Shown: in pieces, positions 35,751 to 43,400 of the stretch
Numbering within the stretch: position 1 is the first letter of the stretch
How the letters are laid out: each line of letters starts with the position of its first letter
Source: Atopobiaceae bacterium
Lineage (GTDB): Bacteria > Actinomycetota > Coriobacteriia > Coriobacteriales > Atopobiaceae
Assembly (NCBI GenBank): GCA_902834555.1
Contig: CADFJN010000001.1
Coordinates: 130,068 to 194,067, forward strand
Reading direction: 5' to 3'
Length of the DNA: 64,000 nucleotides
The notes under the pieces: generated by a model
The model's database searches: none
What the model was told of the DNA's origin: nothing
The model's input: only the letters and a program-made list of their open reading frames with translations
Program-made: the position numbers and the translations under genes

Positions 35751-36230
35751 ATGGCAGCGCTTGATACCTCGCTTTTCAGTCCGGAACTTGTCTTCTTCGA
35801 TACTACGGCGACCACTGGAACTGAGTTGTTCTCGCAACTCTACGAGAAGCTGGCTCCAATGGGGTACCTCGAAGAGAGCTGGCTTCAGGCAATAATTACT
35901 CGTGAAGACAACTATCCAACGGGGCTAGAGTTGGATAACATTTCTGTTGCAATCCCGCATGTCGAACCAGAGAACATCGCTAAACCCTACATCGCTGTAA
36001 TTAAACCTGAGAAACCTGTGGCGTTTGAGCCTATGGCTGCCATGGTGGATCACCCCGTACAAGCCCAGCTGATTATCAACCTCGGATTAAAGGCGCATGA
36101 CGAGGATCAAGTGGCGGTACTTCAGAAACTCATGAATGTGTTCATGGATGCAAGTGCGTGTGAGGACATTCTTGCTCAGACGACAGGGGAGGGGATGGTT
36201 GACACCATGGTGAAGTATTGTAGGGAATAG
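35751..36230 (+). CDS. PTS EIIA, fructose/mannitol fold, galactitol type
   Basis: The 159-residue cytoplasmic protein accepts phosphate from HPr on His70 (VAIPHVEP) and gives it to EIIB. Length and motif match GatA. It is the last gene of the operon, far from the EIIB and EIIC genes, although PTS subunits are often adjacent. The order EIIB-EIIC-unknown-aldolase-aldolase-EIIA suggests that enzyme genes were inserted into a PTS operon. Confidence 0.88.
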   Translation: MAALDTSLFSPELVFFDTTATTGTELFSQLYEKLAPMGYLEESWLQAIITREDNYPTGLELDNISVAIPHVEPENIAKPYIAVIKPEKPVAFEPMAAMVDHPVQAQLIINLGLKAHDEDQVAVLQKLMNVFMDASACEDILAQTTGEGMVDTMVKYCRE

Positions 36231-36344
36231 GGACGACCCTCTCATCTTGGTGGCAACGTCATTGGATGCCGCTCGGTTTGAATGCCAAAATGCGAGCAGA
36301 GTTTGCTGCATGGGATTCAGCCTGGCGGCATCCCTGCTCTCTGC

Positions 36345-37208
36345 CTACACGAGCTTGAGTCCAGAGCCGCCGTTCGCGTCGCTGCCCGCAGGGCTGTCCT
36401 TCTCGGCCGCGCTGGCCGCCTTGCGCGCCAGCTCCTCTCGGTGCTGCATGACCGCCGCCACTTCGCCCAGGCGCTTCTTGGCCTCGGCCTCGGTCTCCTG
36501 CACGTAGGTGCAGTTGCACTCCGATACCACGGCCTCGAGGGCCTTGGTGCGACGGGCGGCGTCGACGAGCTGATCCATCTGACCAGCCGCCTTTGCGCGG
36601 GCGATGAGCGTCTGCGCGTCGGTGGGGGAGAGCTGCAGCAGGTGGGGGAGCTCGGTCTCGTCGACCTTGATCTTCTTCTCGCTTGCATAGGCGTCGAGTG
36701 CTGCCTCGTGCTCGGCCTCCTTCGCGGCCTCGCTCTGGAGCATCGAATCCAGCTGGTCGGGTCGCATGCCCATCTGTGCGAGAACCGCCTCCACCGGCTG
36801 GCCGGTCGTGGCAATCTGCTGCGCAATGTCCTGGAACAGCGCGTCTTTCACCTGCGACACCTGTGCGGCCGGCACCGACTGGCACAGGCGCTCGGCGAGC
36901 GCGTCGAGACACGCGTTGGCCTTTTGCTCCTCGGCGGAGTCCTCGCTCAGCGAGCTGAGGTATGCGCGGGTCTGCTCGCGCAGGCGCTGCTCGTTCTCGA
37001 GGCCGTCAAAGTGGCTTGCGACCCACGTCGGGTCTGCGAGGTCCTTCTCGGTGCCGCCTGCCTCGCGCACCAGCGTCTGGATGGCAAGCTCGACCTCCTC
37101 GTCTGTGGTGCGGACAACGTGCACCTTCACGTCTACCGGCCCGTACGAGGTAAGGGTGTAGAACGCCTTGTTCCCGATCACAAGCGGCTCGGGCTTCTGG
37201 ATGGCCAT
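36345..37208 (-). CDS. Trigger-factor-like protein lacking the PPIase domain
   Basis: The 287-residue protein starts at ATG 37208 with a perfect AGGAGG. Residues 1-75 resemble a short beta/alpha ribosome-binding-like domain. Residues about 95-200 follow the pattern of the trigger factor C-terminal chaperone domain (CLDALAERLCQSVP, then IAQQIATTGQPVEAVLAQMG, then AALDAYASEKKIKVDETEL). No FKBP-type isomerase region is present. The C-terminus is Lys/Ala-rich, then flexible. It could be a second holdase. Its leader borders the trailer end of the CRISPR array; I do not infer a CRISPR role from this alone. Confidence 0.6.
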   Translation of the reverse strand: MAIQKPEPLVIGNKAFYTLTSYGPVDVKVHVVRTTDEEVELAIQTLVREAGGTEKDLADPTWVASHFDGLENEQRLREQTRAYLSSLSEDSAEEQKANACLDALAERLCQSVPAAQVSQVKDALFQDIAQQIATTGQPVEAVLAQMGMRPDQLDSMLQSEAAKEAEHEAALDAYASEKKIKVDETELPHLLQLSPTDAQTLIARAKAAGQMDQLVDAARRTKALEAVVSECNCTYVQETEAEAKKRLGEVAAVMQHREELARKAASAAEKDSPAGSDANGGSGLKLV

Positions 37209-37291
37209 GAATCCTCCTGACTGCGCGATTGACTCGTTCGCGCGGCTGACTTCTGGCCAGTATGCCCAACTTTCTAGCGTCTCTGCGCGAG

Positions 37292-38318
37292 AGCGTCCTC
37301 CGGTGCCAATTCCCCAGTCGGAAAAATCTGGCCGAGGCAAAGGCCGGCCAGATACGCGTCTTGCCGGCCTTCCAATTCCCCAGTTGGTACAATCAGGGAG
37401 AAGTACGCGGACGAGCACGCGGTGTCTTGCCGGCCTTCCAATTCCCCAGTTGGTACAATCGCGAGCTTCTTCGCCCTCACCGCAGACAGGTCTTGCCGGC
37501 CTTCCAATTCCCCAGTTGGTACAATCCCCTGTCCGGTGGGTTCCAGCAGGCCCTTGTCTTGCCGGCCTTCCAATTCCCCAGTTGGTACAATCGACCAAGT
37601 CGACATCAATATCCTCCACGAGTCTTGCCGGCCTTCCAATTCCCCAGTTGGTACAATGGTGCGCCTCGTGGTGGTGGACCCCGTGTAGTCTTGCCGGCCT
37701 TCCAATTCCCCAGTTGGTACAATGGCGGCGACGCAGACGAAGAAGACAATCCAGTCTTGCCGGCCTTCCAATTCCCCAGTTGGTACAATGGCGTTCCTCT
37801 CATCCACGTGGTGATTGTCGTCTTGCCGGCCTTCCAATTCCCCAGTTGGTACAATGTCCATGAGCGCTAACCTCTGGAAAGCCGAGTCTTGCCGGCCTTC
37901 CAATTCCCCAGTTGGTACAATCGGAAGGACGTTCTTCAACGACGCGGGCAAGTCTTGCCGGCCTTCCAATTCCCCAGTTGGTACAATGAGGTCAGGAACC
38001 AGACATACGACGGAGCGGTCTTGCCGGCCTTCCAATTCCCCAGTTGGTACAATTACGGCACGCCGCGCCTGCAGTACGAGGAGCGTCTTGCCGGCCTTCC
38101 AATTCCCCAGTTGGTACAATGCTCGCTGCCCTCCAGTCGCGTGTCGGCTAGTCTTGCCGGCCTTCCAATTCCCCAGTTGGTACAATTGAACTCCGAGCGG
38201 TTGCGCGTGAATCTTTGTCTTGCCGGCCTTCCAATTCCCCAGTTGGTACAATATAAACGTTGACAACATCTTGTGGATAAGCGTCTTGCCGGCCTTCCAA
38301 TTCCCCAGTTGGTACAAT
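37292..38318 (+). CRISPR. Type II-C CRISPR array, 15 repeats plus one degenerate repeat
   Basis: Fifteen identical 36-base repeats start at 37358 and recur every 66-67 bases to 38283. They enclose 14 spacers of 30-31 bases. A degenerate copy (37292-37327) ends the array on the left, with one more spacer (37328-37357). Each repeat starts GTCTTGCCGGCC and ends CCCCAGTTGGTACAAT. The inner CCAATT-CCCC-AGTTGG can fold into a 6-bp hairpin. The last nine bases, TGGTACAAT, form an extended -10 box reading rightward into the next spacer. The leader side faces cas1. Spacers show no obvious match to this window. Confidence 0.97.
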
Positions 38319-38320
38319 AC

Positions 38321-38364
38321 CGAAGCCAAAACACCCCCTGTGAACAGGGGGTGTTTTGGCTTCG
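38321..38364. terminator. Perfect 20-bp hairpin at the leader end of the array
   Basis: CGAAGCCAAAACACCCCCTG pairs without a mismatch with its inverse around a TGAA loop, two bases after the last repeat. There is no T-run. It lies where rightward crRNA transcripts and leftward tracrRNA transcripts would meet, so it may stop or insulate both. It could alternatively be part of the leader recognised in spacer acquisition. Confidence 0.6.
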
Positions 38365-38436
38365 CCTGTAATGAAAATGCCGACTGAAACTACCAAGTTG
38401 CCCTTCCGGAGGCCTTTTTCTGAAAACCATTCGCAG

Positions 38437-38565
38437 AAAAAAGGATCGCCCGCCGGCACCAACGGTGCTGACGGGCTAACCTTGCGGGTAATCGCATGAT
38501 AGCGATTCCCTTGTCTAGCCGTGATTCCTTCCAACTCCCCAGTTGATACAAAACCCTGCTAGACA
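38437..38565 (-). ncRNA. tracrRNA of the type II-C system
   Basis: On the minus strand, a segment complementary to the CRISPR repeat (38513-38551) matches about 25 of its last 26 positions closely, with a small bulge and then the GTCT...CCG outer part. It is followed by a stem (38486-38510: GGG-AATCGC ... GCGATT-ACCC) and then by a terminator stem GCCCG..GCACC/GGTGC..CGGGC (38448-38476) with TTTTTT (38442-38437). A perfect TATAAT on the minus strand (38577-38572) sets the start near 38565. The expected RNA of about 130 bases pairs with crRNA and Cas9. Confidence 0.9.
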
Positions 38566-38571
38566 AAACTA

Positions 38572-38577
38572 ATTATA
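38572..38577 (-). promoter_or_regulatory. -10 box of the tracrRNA promoter
   Basis: Consensus TATAAT on the minus strand, 20 bases before the anti-repeat. The -35 region is weak (near 38595-38600) and overlaps the cas1 ribosome-binding site, so tracrRNA and cas1 expression may compete. Confidence 0.6.
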
Positions 38578-38600
38578 GCCCATCGATGAGGTGAGGAGAC

Positions 38601-39494
38601 GTGCCAAAGAGGACTGTTTGCATTCAGAATGCTGCGTCGCTCTCCATAAAAAATGATGCGCTCGCCATTAGCCAGCATGGGGAGCTGCGAGGGCTTATAC
38701 CTCTTGAAGACATCTGGGTCCTTATCATCGAAACTCACCAGGCTCAGATAACCACGGCGGCTCTTTCTAAGTTCTCGGATGCTGGCATTGGTGTCATGTT
38801 TTGCGGAGATGACCATATGCCCAACGGACTCCTGCTTCCGCTGGGAGCGCACTCGAGGCACGCTGCGATTGTTGATGACCAGCTGGCAATATCAAAGCCT
38901 ATGCAGAAGCGTCTGTGGCAGAGAATCGTCAAAGCCAAGATATCGAATCAGGCTGCCGTTCTCGAACTGTTGGGTCTGGACGGCTCTTCCGTTAAATCAA
39001 TGACGAAGGACGTCCTCTCAGGAGACGCGTCAAATAGGGAGTCCGTTGCCGCGAGTTTCTATTTTAAGAAGGCCCTTCCGGAAGGAGGCCGTCGCAACGG
39101 GCCCCTTACACCAGCTCTCGACTATGGCTATACGGTCCTTAGGGCGGGAATTGGCCGTGCCGCCGTGAGTGGCGGATGGCTCGTTTCGCGGGGAATCCAC
39201 CACTGTAATGACCTAAACGCCTTCAATTTGGTTGACGATCTTATCGAACCGTTCCGGCCAATCGTTGACCTGCTCGTTATCCAGAGGAGCCTTGGAGGAC
39301 CGCTGACATCAGAGGGCAAGCGTGAGCTTGCATCGGTATTTGAGTACCTTGTCAGAATTCCGTTGGGTAGAGTCCCCGTTCAAGTTGCCATAGAGAACGA
39401 ACTTGAGACGCTTAAGGCCGCAGTGAAGTCAAATGATGCGTCTCTACTTGAGCTGCCTGCAGTGATTCCGCTTGAGAAAGCAGGCCTAGAATAA
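38601..39494 (+). CDS. cas1: CRISPR integrase Cas1, type II
   Basis: The 297-residue endonuclease-integrase forms the spacer acquisition complex with Cas2. The N-terminal beta domain (LSIKNDALAISQHGELRGLI) and the segment GVMFCGDDHMPNGLLLPLG, typical of type II Cas1, are followed by the helical catalytic domain containing LTPALDYGYTVLRAGI and FNLVDDLIEPFRPIVD, which carries the acidic metal ligands. It starts with GTG 38601, after AGGTGAGGAG. The length is normal. Six bases separate it from cas2. Confidence 0.95.
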   Translation: MPKRTVCIQNAASLSIKNDALAISQHGELRGLIPLEDIWVLIIETHQAQITTAALSKFSDAGIGVMFCGDDHMPNGLLLPLGAHSRHAAIVDDQLAISKPMQKRLWQRIVKAKISNQAAVLELLGLDGSSVKSMTKDVLSGDASNRESVAASFYFKKALPEGGRRNGPLTPALDYGYTVLRAGIGRAAVSGGWLVSRGIHHCNDLNAFNLVDDLIEPFRPIVDLLVIQRSLGGPLTSEGKRELASVFEYLVRIPLGRVPVQVAIENELETLKAAVKSNDASLLELPAVIPLEKAGLE

Positions 39495-39500
39495 GGGGCA

Positions 39501-39827
39501 ATGATGAGAATCATGAGGATGCTGGTGCTGTTTGACCTGCCTACGGGTAGTAAGAAGGAGCGCAAGTCATATGCGGAGTTCAGGAAATTTCTCATCAAGG
39601 ATGGCTATCACATGGAGCAGTTCAGCGTCTACTCTCGTGTGCTGCTCTCTCGCGACAGTGCTAACGCTCATCTCAAGAGGCTAAAGGCCAACCTGCCAAT
39701 TGCCGGCGCGGTTACCGTCCTCACGCTTACCGAGAAGCAATATGAGGGGCGAGAGGTGCTCGTAGACAGTCGGCCGAATGCCAGCCGGACAAACGACCCT
39801 GGACCTCAGCTCACTCTCGCGTTTTAG
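39501..39827 (+). CDS. cas2: CRISPR-associated protein Cas2, type II
   Basis: The 108-residue dimeric ferredoxin-fold protein bridges two Cas1 dimers. It starts MMRIMRMLVLFDLPTGSKKE, with the conserved Asp of LVLFDLP, and has FRKFLIKDGYHMEQFSVYSR and VTVLTLTEKQ. Several in-frame Met codons (39501, 39504, 39513) make the exact start unsure. It ends the acquisition operon; no csn2 or cas4 is present, which defines the subtype as II-C. Confidence 0.95.
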   Translation: MMRIMRMLVLFDLPTGSKKERKSYAEFRKFLIKDGYHMEQFSVYSRVLLSRDSANAHLKRLKANLPIAGAVTVLTLTEKQYEGREVLVDSRPNASRTNDPGPQLTLAF

Positions 39828-39846
39828 GGAAGTGCGATTGGGTATC

Positions 39847-39869
39847 ATCGTATTACAACGAAATACGAT
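39847..39869. promoter_or_regulatory. Operator of the RelBE-type pair
   Basis: ATCGTATT-N7-AATACGAT is a perfect 8-bp inverted repeat, 15 bases before the antitoxin start. TATCAT and TATTAC offer overlapping -10-like boxes. Autorepression by the antitoxin or the complex is expected. Confidence 0.65.
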
Positions 39870-39884
39870 TGGAGGAGAGCGACA

Positions 39885-40112
39885 ATGGCAATGGAGGCAA
39901 CAACCATCCGCTTTGAGCCAGAGGAGAAGTCCTGGATTCAGGCATATGCTGACTTTGTCGGCAGGACGTTCTCTGATGTTGTGCGTGAGGCCGCTCTTGA
40001 AATGGTCGAAGACGCTGCTGACTGCCAAGCGTATGAGGACGCCCTGTCCGTAGATGATGGTATGCGTTACTCGATGGATGAAGTCAAGCGCATGGCAATG
40101 GAAGCCGAATGA
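39885..40112 (+). CDS. relB: RelB-type antitoxin (ribbon-helix-helix)
   Basis: The 75-residue protein has beta strand ATTIRFEPEEKSWIQAYADF, then helices with FSDVVREAALEMVEDAAD: the ribbon-helix-helix DNA-binding pattern. An acidic tail (YEDALSVDDGMRYSMDE) wraps the toxin. ATG 39885 is preceded by GGAGGAG. It lies between cas2 and cas9, and its stop overlaps the toxin start (ATGA). A perfect inverted repeat just upstream is its likely binding site. Confidence 0.85.
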   Translation: MAMEATTIRFEPEEKSWIQAYADFVGRTFSDVVREAALEMVEDAADCQAYEDALSVDDGMRYSMDEVKRMAMEAE

Positions 40113-40396
40113 GCTACGAGGTCGAGTGGTCACGTACTGCGGTAAAAGAGCTGCTCTCCATCGAGAAAAAACAGCGGTTAATGATTCTCAGGTGGGTCGA
40201 GGACAACCTTACAGGTTGCGAGAATCCCAAGGCAATCCCAGGCTCCAAGGCGCTAAAGGGAACAAAGAATGGCTGGAGATACAGGGTTGGTAGCTATAGG
40301 ATTCTGGCGACAATCAGCGAGGGAAAGCTGCTTATTGAGATTGTTCGGGTGGGACATAGGCAGGGCGTATACAAGAATCTGTCTAAGGAACTATGA
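40109..40396 (+). CDS. relE: RelE/ParE-superfamily toxin
   Basis: The 95-residue protein has the RelE fold: YEVEWSRTAVKELLSIEKK at the start, then the central loop NPKAIPGSKALKG and strands WRYRVGSYRILATI, and the final IVRVGHRQGVYKNL. The basic R-x-R and H-R residues match mRNA-cutting RelE enzymes. The start overlaps the antitoxin stop by four bases. It would cleave mRNA on the ribosome if the short-lived antitoxin were lost. The position inside a CRISPR-Cas locus is unusual. Confidence 0.87.
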   Translation: MSYEVEWSRTAVKELLSIEKKQRLMILRWVEDNLTGCENPKAIPGSKALKGTKNGWRYRVGSYRILATISEGKLLIEIVRVGHRQGVYKNLSKEL

Positions 40397-40444
40397 CAAG
40401 CCGGGAGCTGTACCTAGCTGATTATGGCTCCCGGCCCGTTTGGT

Positions 40445-43400
40445 TTATTCGCGTTGCCGGAACGTTGAATTGTCTGGATCGATGATAATACTGTCATAGC
40501 AGTGGCCAAGGCAATCCTCTTGTAGGACGCGAACTTGGGTGTTTCGGCCCCAAGAGCCAAGAGAGGGCCAGTCACTAACCTCGACTTTTGTCAGAATGTT
40601 GAGGACTCCCATTCTCCCACCAGCGATGTTGAAGCCTGAGTATCTTCCGATATGTCCGTCGACCACAACTACGTCTCCCACAAACAGGACCACCGGTTCC
40701 CGCCGCATCGCTGATTCTGGTACCGGCTCCCATGCGTTTCTCGCCACATGGATGGCGCATGCCCTCGGAATGTATGTCCCCGCCTTTATGGCTGGGATAT
40801 CGGCATAGTAGACTGGCTCCGCGTACCACTTTCCCCTGACCTTGCCGTTTGGCCGAGCATCTGGGTCAAGCCAAAGCCGTAGGAACGCCATCCCGTCGAT
40901 GAGCTTGACTGAGCCGTCGGGGTTGATGCGGACGTTGCCCTTCTTGACGGTCTTCTCGCCTGCTCTGACCAGAGGATACTTACCCTTGTCATTGGTAAAG
41001 CCCTCCAGGTGGTAGAGGGTGTCCTCAAAGACGCGTCCGGTGACGCCATGGTTCGCCATGTGAGTAGGTACCACGAAGTCGCGCTGCGCGGCGACCTCTT
41101 CGGCAAAAGTGGGCCAAGGCTGAGTGTCGGCAAGGCGAGATTTGCGCAGATGCTTGAACGTTTCGCGGCCTCTCGAGCTTGCCTCGGCTACCTTCTTGAC
41201 AGTGCTCTCCGAGCAGGCGGCTAGGATAGCCGCGTCGACCGCATGATGCCTGTCATCGTCTCGGTCTTTGGTATTTCCTTGTCCAAAGTTGAGACCCCAA
41301 ACCCAGCGGAGGTTACCAGTTGCGCCTCCGGAAACGGCGGTGACGTGCTTCTTGCGGCCGTCTTCGGGGAACACTAGGCAGTCTTCCAGATAGTTCTTCA
41401 CGGCTACAGACATGTAGCGATCATCGTTGAGGTTGCGAGCAAGGAACTGGGCCTGCGTTTCGGGGCTGAGGTCGGTGTTGAGAAGGTTGGCACGCTTGCG
41501 TGGGTACTTGACCGTGGCCATGACTCTATTGCGATACTCGTCCCAATCTGGCGTACCCGGCTCCCCGGATGTCATCCACTCATATGGCGTACGCTCGCGT
41601 TTGTCTTGGTTGCTCTTGGAGAGCACGAGAACCTTGTTGGCCCGGCTGTCATCGCACGTCCTCGAGTAGGGAAGGATGTGGTCAATCTCACAGTAGCGGT
41701 CATCGCGTACGAGGTGCTCAAGATCAATGGTTGCTCCCGTGTACGCGTCCTTCTCGCCCTGCTCTTCCCGCATGGCGAGTTTTCGAACGATTCGCCCAGG
41801 GACTTCTTCGGGGGAGCAGCCGAGGATGCCAGCTGCCTTGGCGGCCCACTTCTTATTGGCGGCTTCGTTCGCCCTCTGGCTTTTGCTGACGGCCACCTTC
41901 TCCTTGTTGGACATCTTGAGGTCGCGGCCAAGCTCAATGTGAATCTCGTCTGGTACGCCGTGGATACGAATGATTGCATTTACGATGCGGCGCATGCGGC
42001 TCATGGCACGAAGGACCACGGGGTTCCGGCAGGTTGGGTCGTACTTGCTGTAACTGGGGAGCAGCTCGTCACGAAGGCCTCGGTCAGCAAGGCGCAGGTC
42101 GAGAAGCCCCGTTGCCTTTTCTGCATCCGTAAGGGTACGAATCTCCGGTTCCTCAAAGGCGCTGAGAAGGATTCCCAAAGCCTTGAGGCTGCGGCTTCCA
42201 TAACCCTTGAAGAGCTTTCCTGTAAACGGCACGCTGCTGCACAGTGCCGTCTGCTCATCCTCGGTGAGGCCAAGTAGGCCAAGTCGCTCGAAAAGGCTCG
42301 CCTCAGTACTGGCGAAGGTCAGCGCTTCGCAGATGGCATCTCCCAGCTCGCGGTCTTTGAGCATGCGGACGAGCAGGTCCTCATGGTTCTCGTATAGCGC
42401 TGCGCGTAGGCTCCGCCAGGATTTTGGCGAGAATGGCTCACCCTTCTCCCCATCCTGTGCCACGCCCTTGAAGACGTCCTTTCCACTTAGATCAAGGTCC
42501 TTACGAATCGAGCCATACGTGACCTTGCACTCCTTGTTTCCCTTGAGCGGAAGAGGCGAGAAGAGTATGTCGAGGTAGCCGTCAATCTGTTTGGCTGTGA
42601 GGCGCTGCTCTGAGCCGTCCTCACGTACAATGACAATATGCCCTAGCCTCTCATAAGCGCGGCAGAGCTGGGAGGAGATGTCAGCGTCGGCAGCGCGCTT
42701 TTCTTCTGGAAAGTAGGAGCAAGCCCCAACGAGCTCGTAGACGCGCGTGTCATAGTCGATGGTCTTTTTCTCCCACTCGAGGCAGTCGATGTAGTCCTGC
42801 TCAAAGTCACCAGAAGCCTTGGGGTTCCCTAGGGCGCGTTGCGCAGAAAAGAGCGCCTGAACTTCGTCTTTTATTTGCGAGTTGTAGACGCAAAGGGAAT
42901 AGTCTCCGCCGTGGTTGCGCGATTTTCCGTTGTTGGCATAAAGCATCTCGCCTACAGTGCGGTAATTCCCCCTCTTCATGGTTGCCTCGTTTGCCTTTAT
43001 GGCACTGAGGACCTTCCTGCCTTCTCCGTCGTCTGTTTCGCCCAGTCGGCCCTCGCCGTGCGGTATGTATCCGCGGCGTCCGCAGAGCGAATAAAGTACT
43101 TGGGCAAACTCGCGATCCGTGAGTTGTCGGTCGAGACCGTTGGCTCGGAGCTTGAGAATGGGCTTATCGCCCTTCTTGCTTTGGAGCCAGGTTTTGTCCG
43201 CATCCTCCGGAATAAGGTCTGCGCCCTTGAGAAGTGCCAGACAATGCTTCATGCGAGTTGCGGTGCGAAGCGTATTGCGCCTGGCGCTGCGGGCGTTGCG
43301 TCGTGTGACGGCGAGACTCGTCTTTTTTTGGGGCTCTTGTGGTGCGTCAAAGAGATGGGAGCCCATCTCGAGAATCTTGTGGTTCGTCATGTCTAGGAGG

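Noticed and set aside
37226..37291. A second degenerate CRISPR repeat left of the one at 37292
   Set aside because: Pieces such as CTTCTGGCCAG and GCCCAAC look similar, but they are out of phase with the 66-base period and match too few positions.
37394..38282. Self-targeting spacers
   Set aside because: By eye no spacer matches another part of the window; a proper search of the whole genome was not possible.
37274..38329. Long open frames through the CRISPR array in several frames, giving repeated peptides such as NWGIGRPAR or FQFPSWYN
   Set aside because: They arise because the repeat-spacer unit is usually 66 bases (a multiple of three) and the repeat lacks stops in these frames. They are translations of repeats, not genes.
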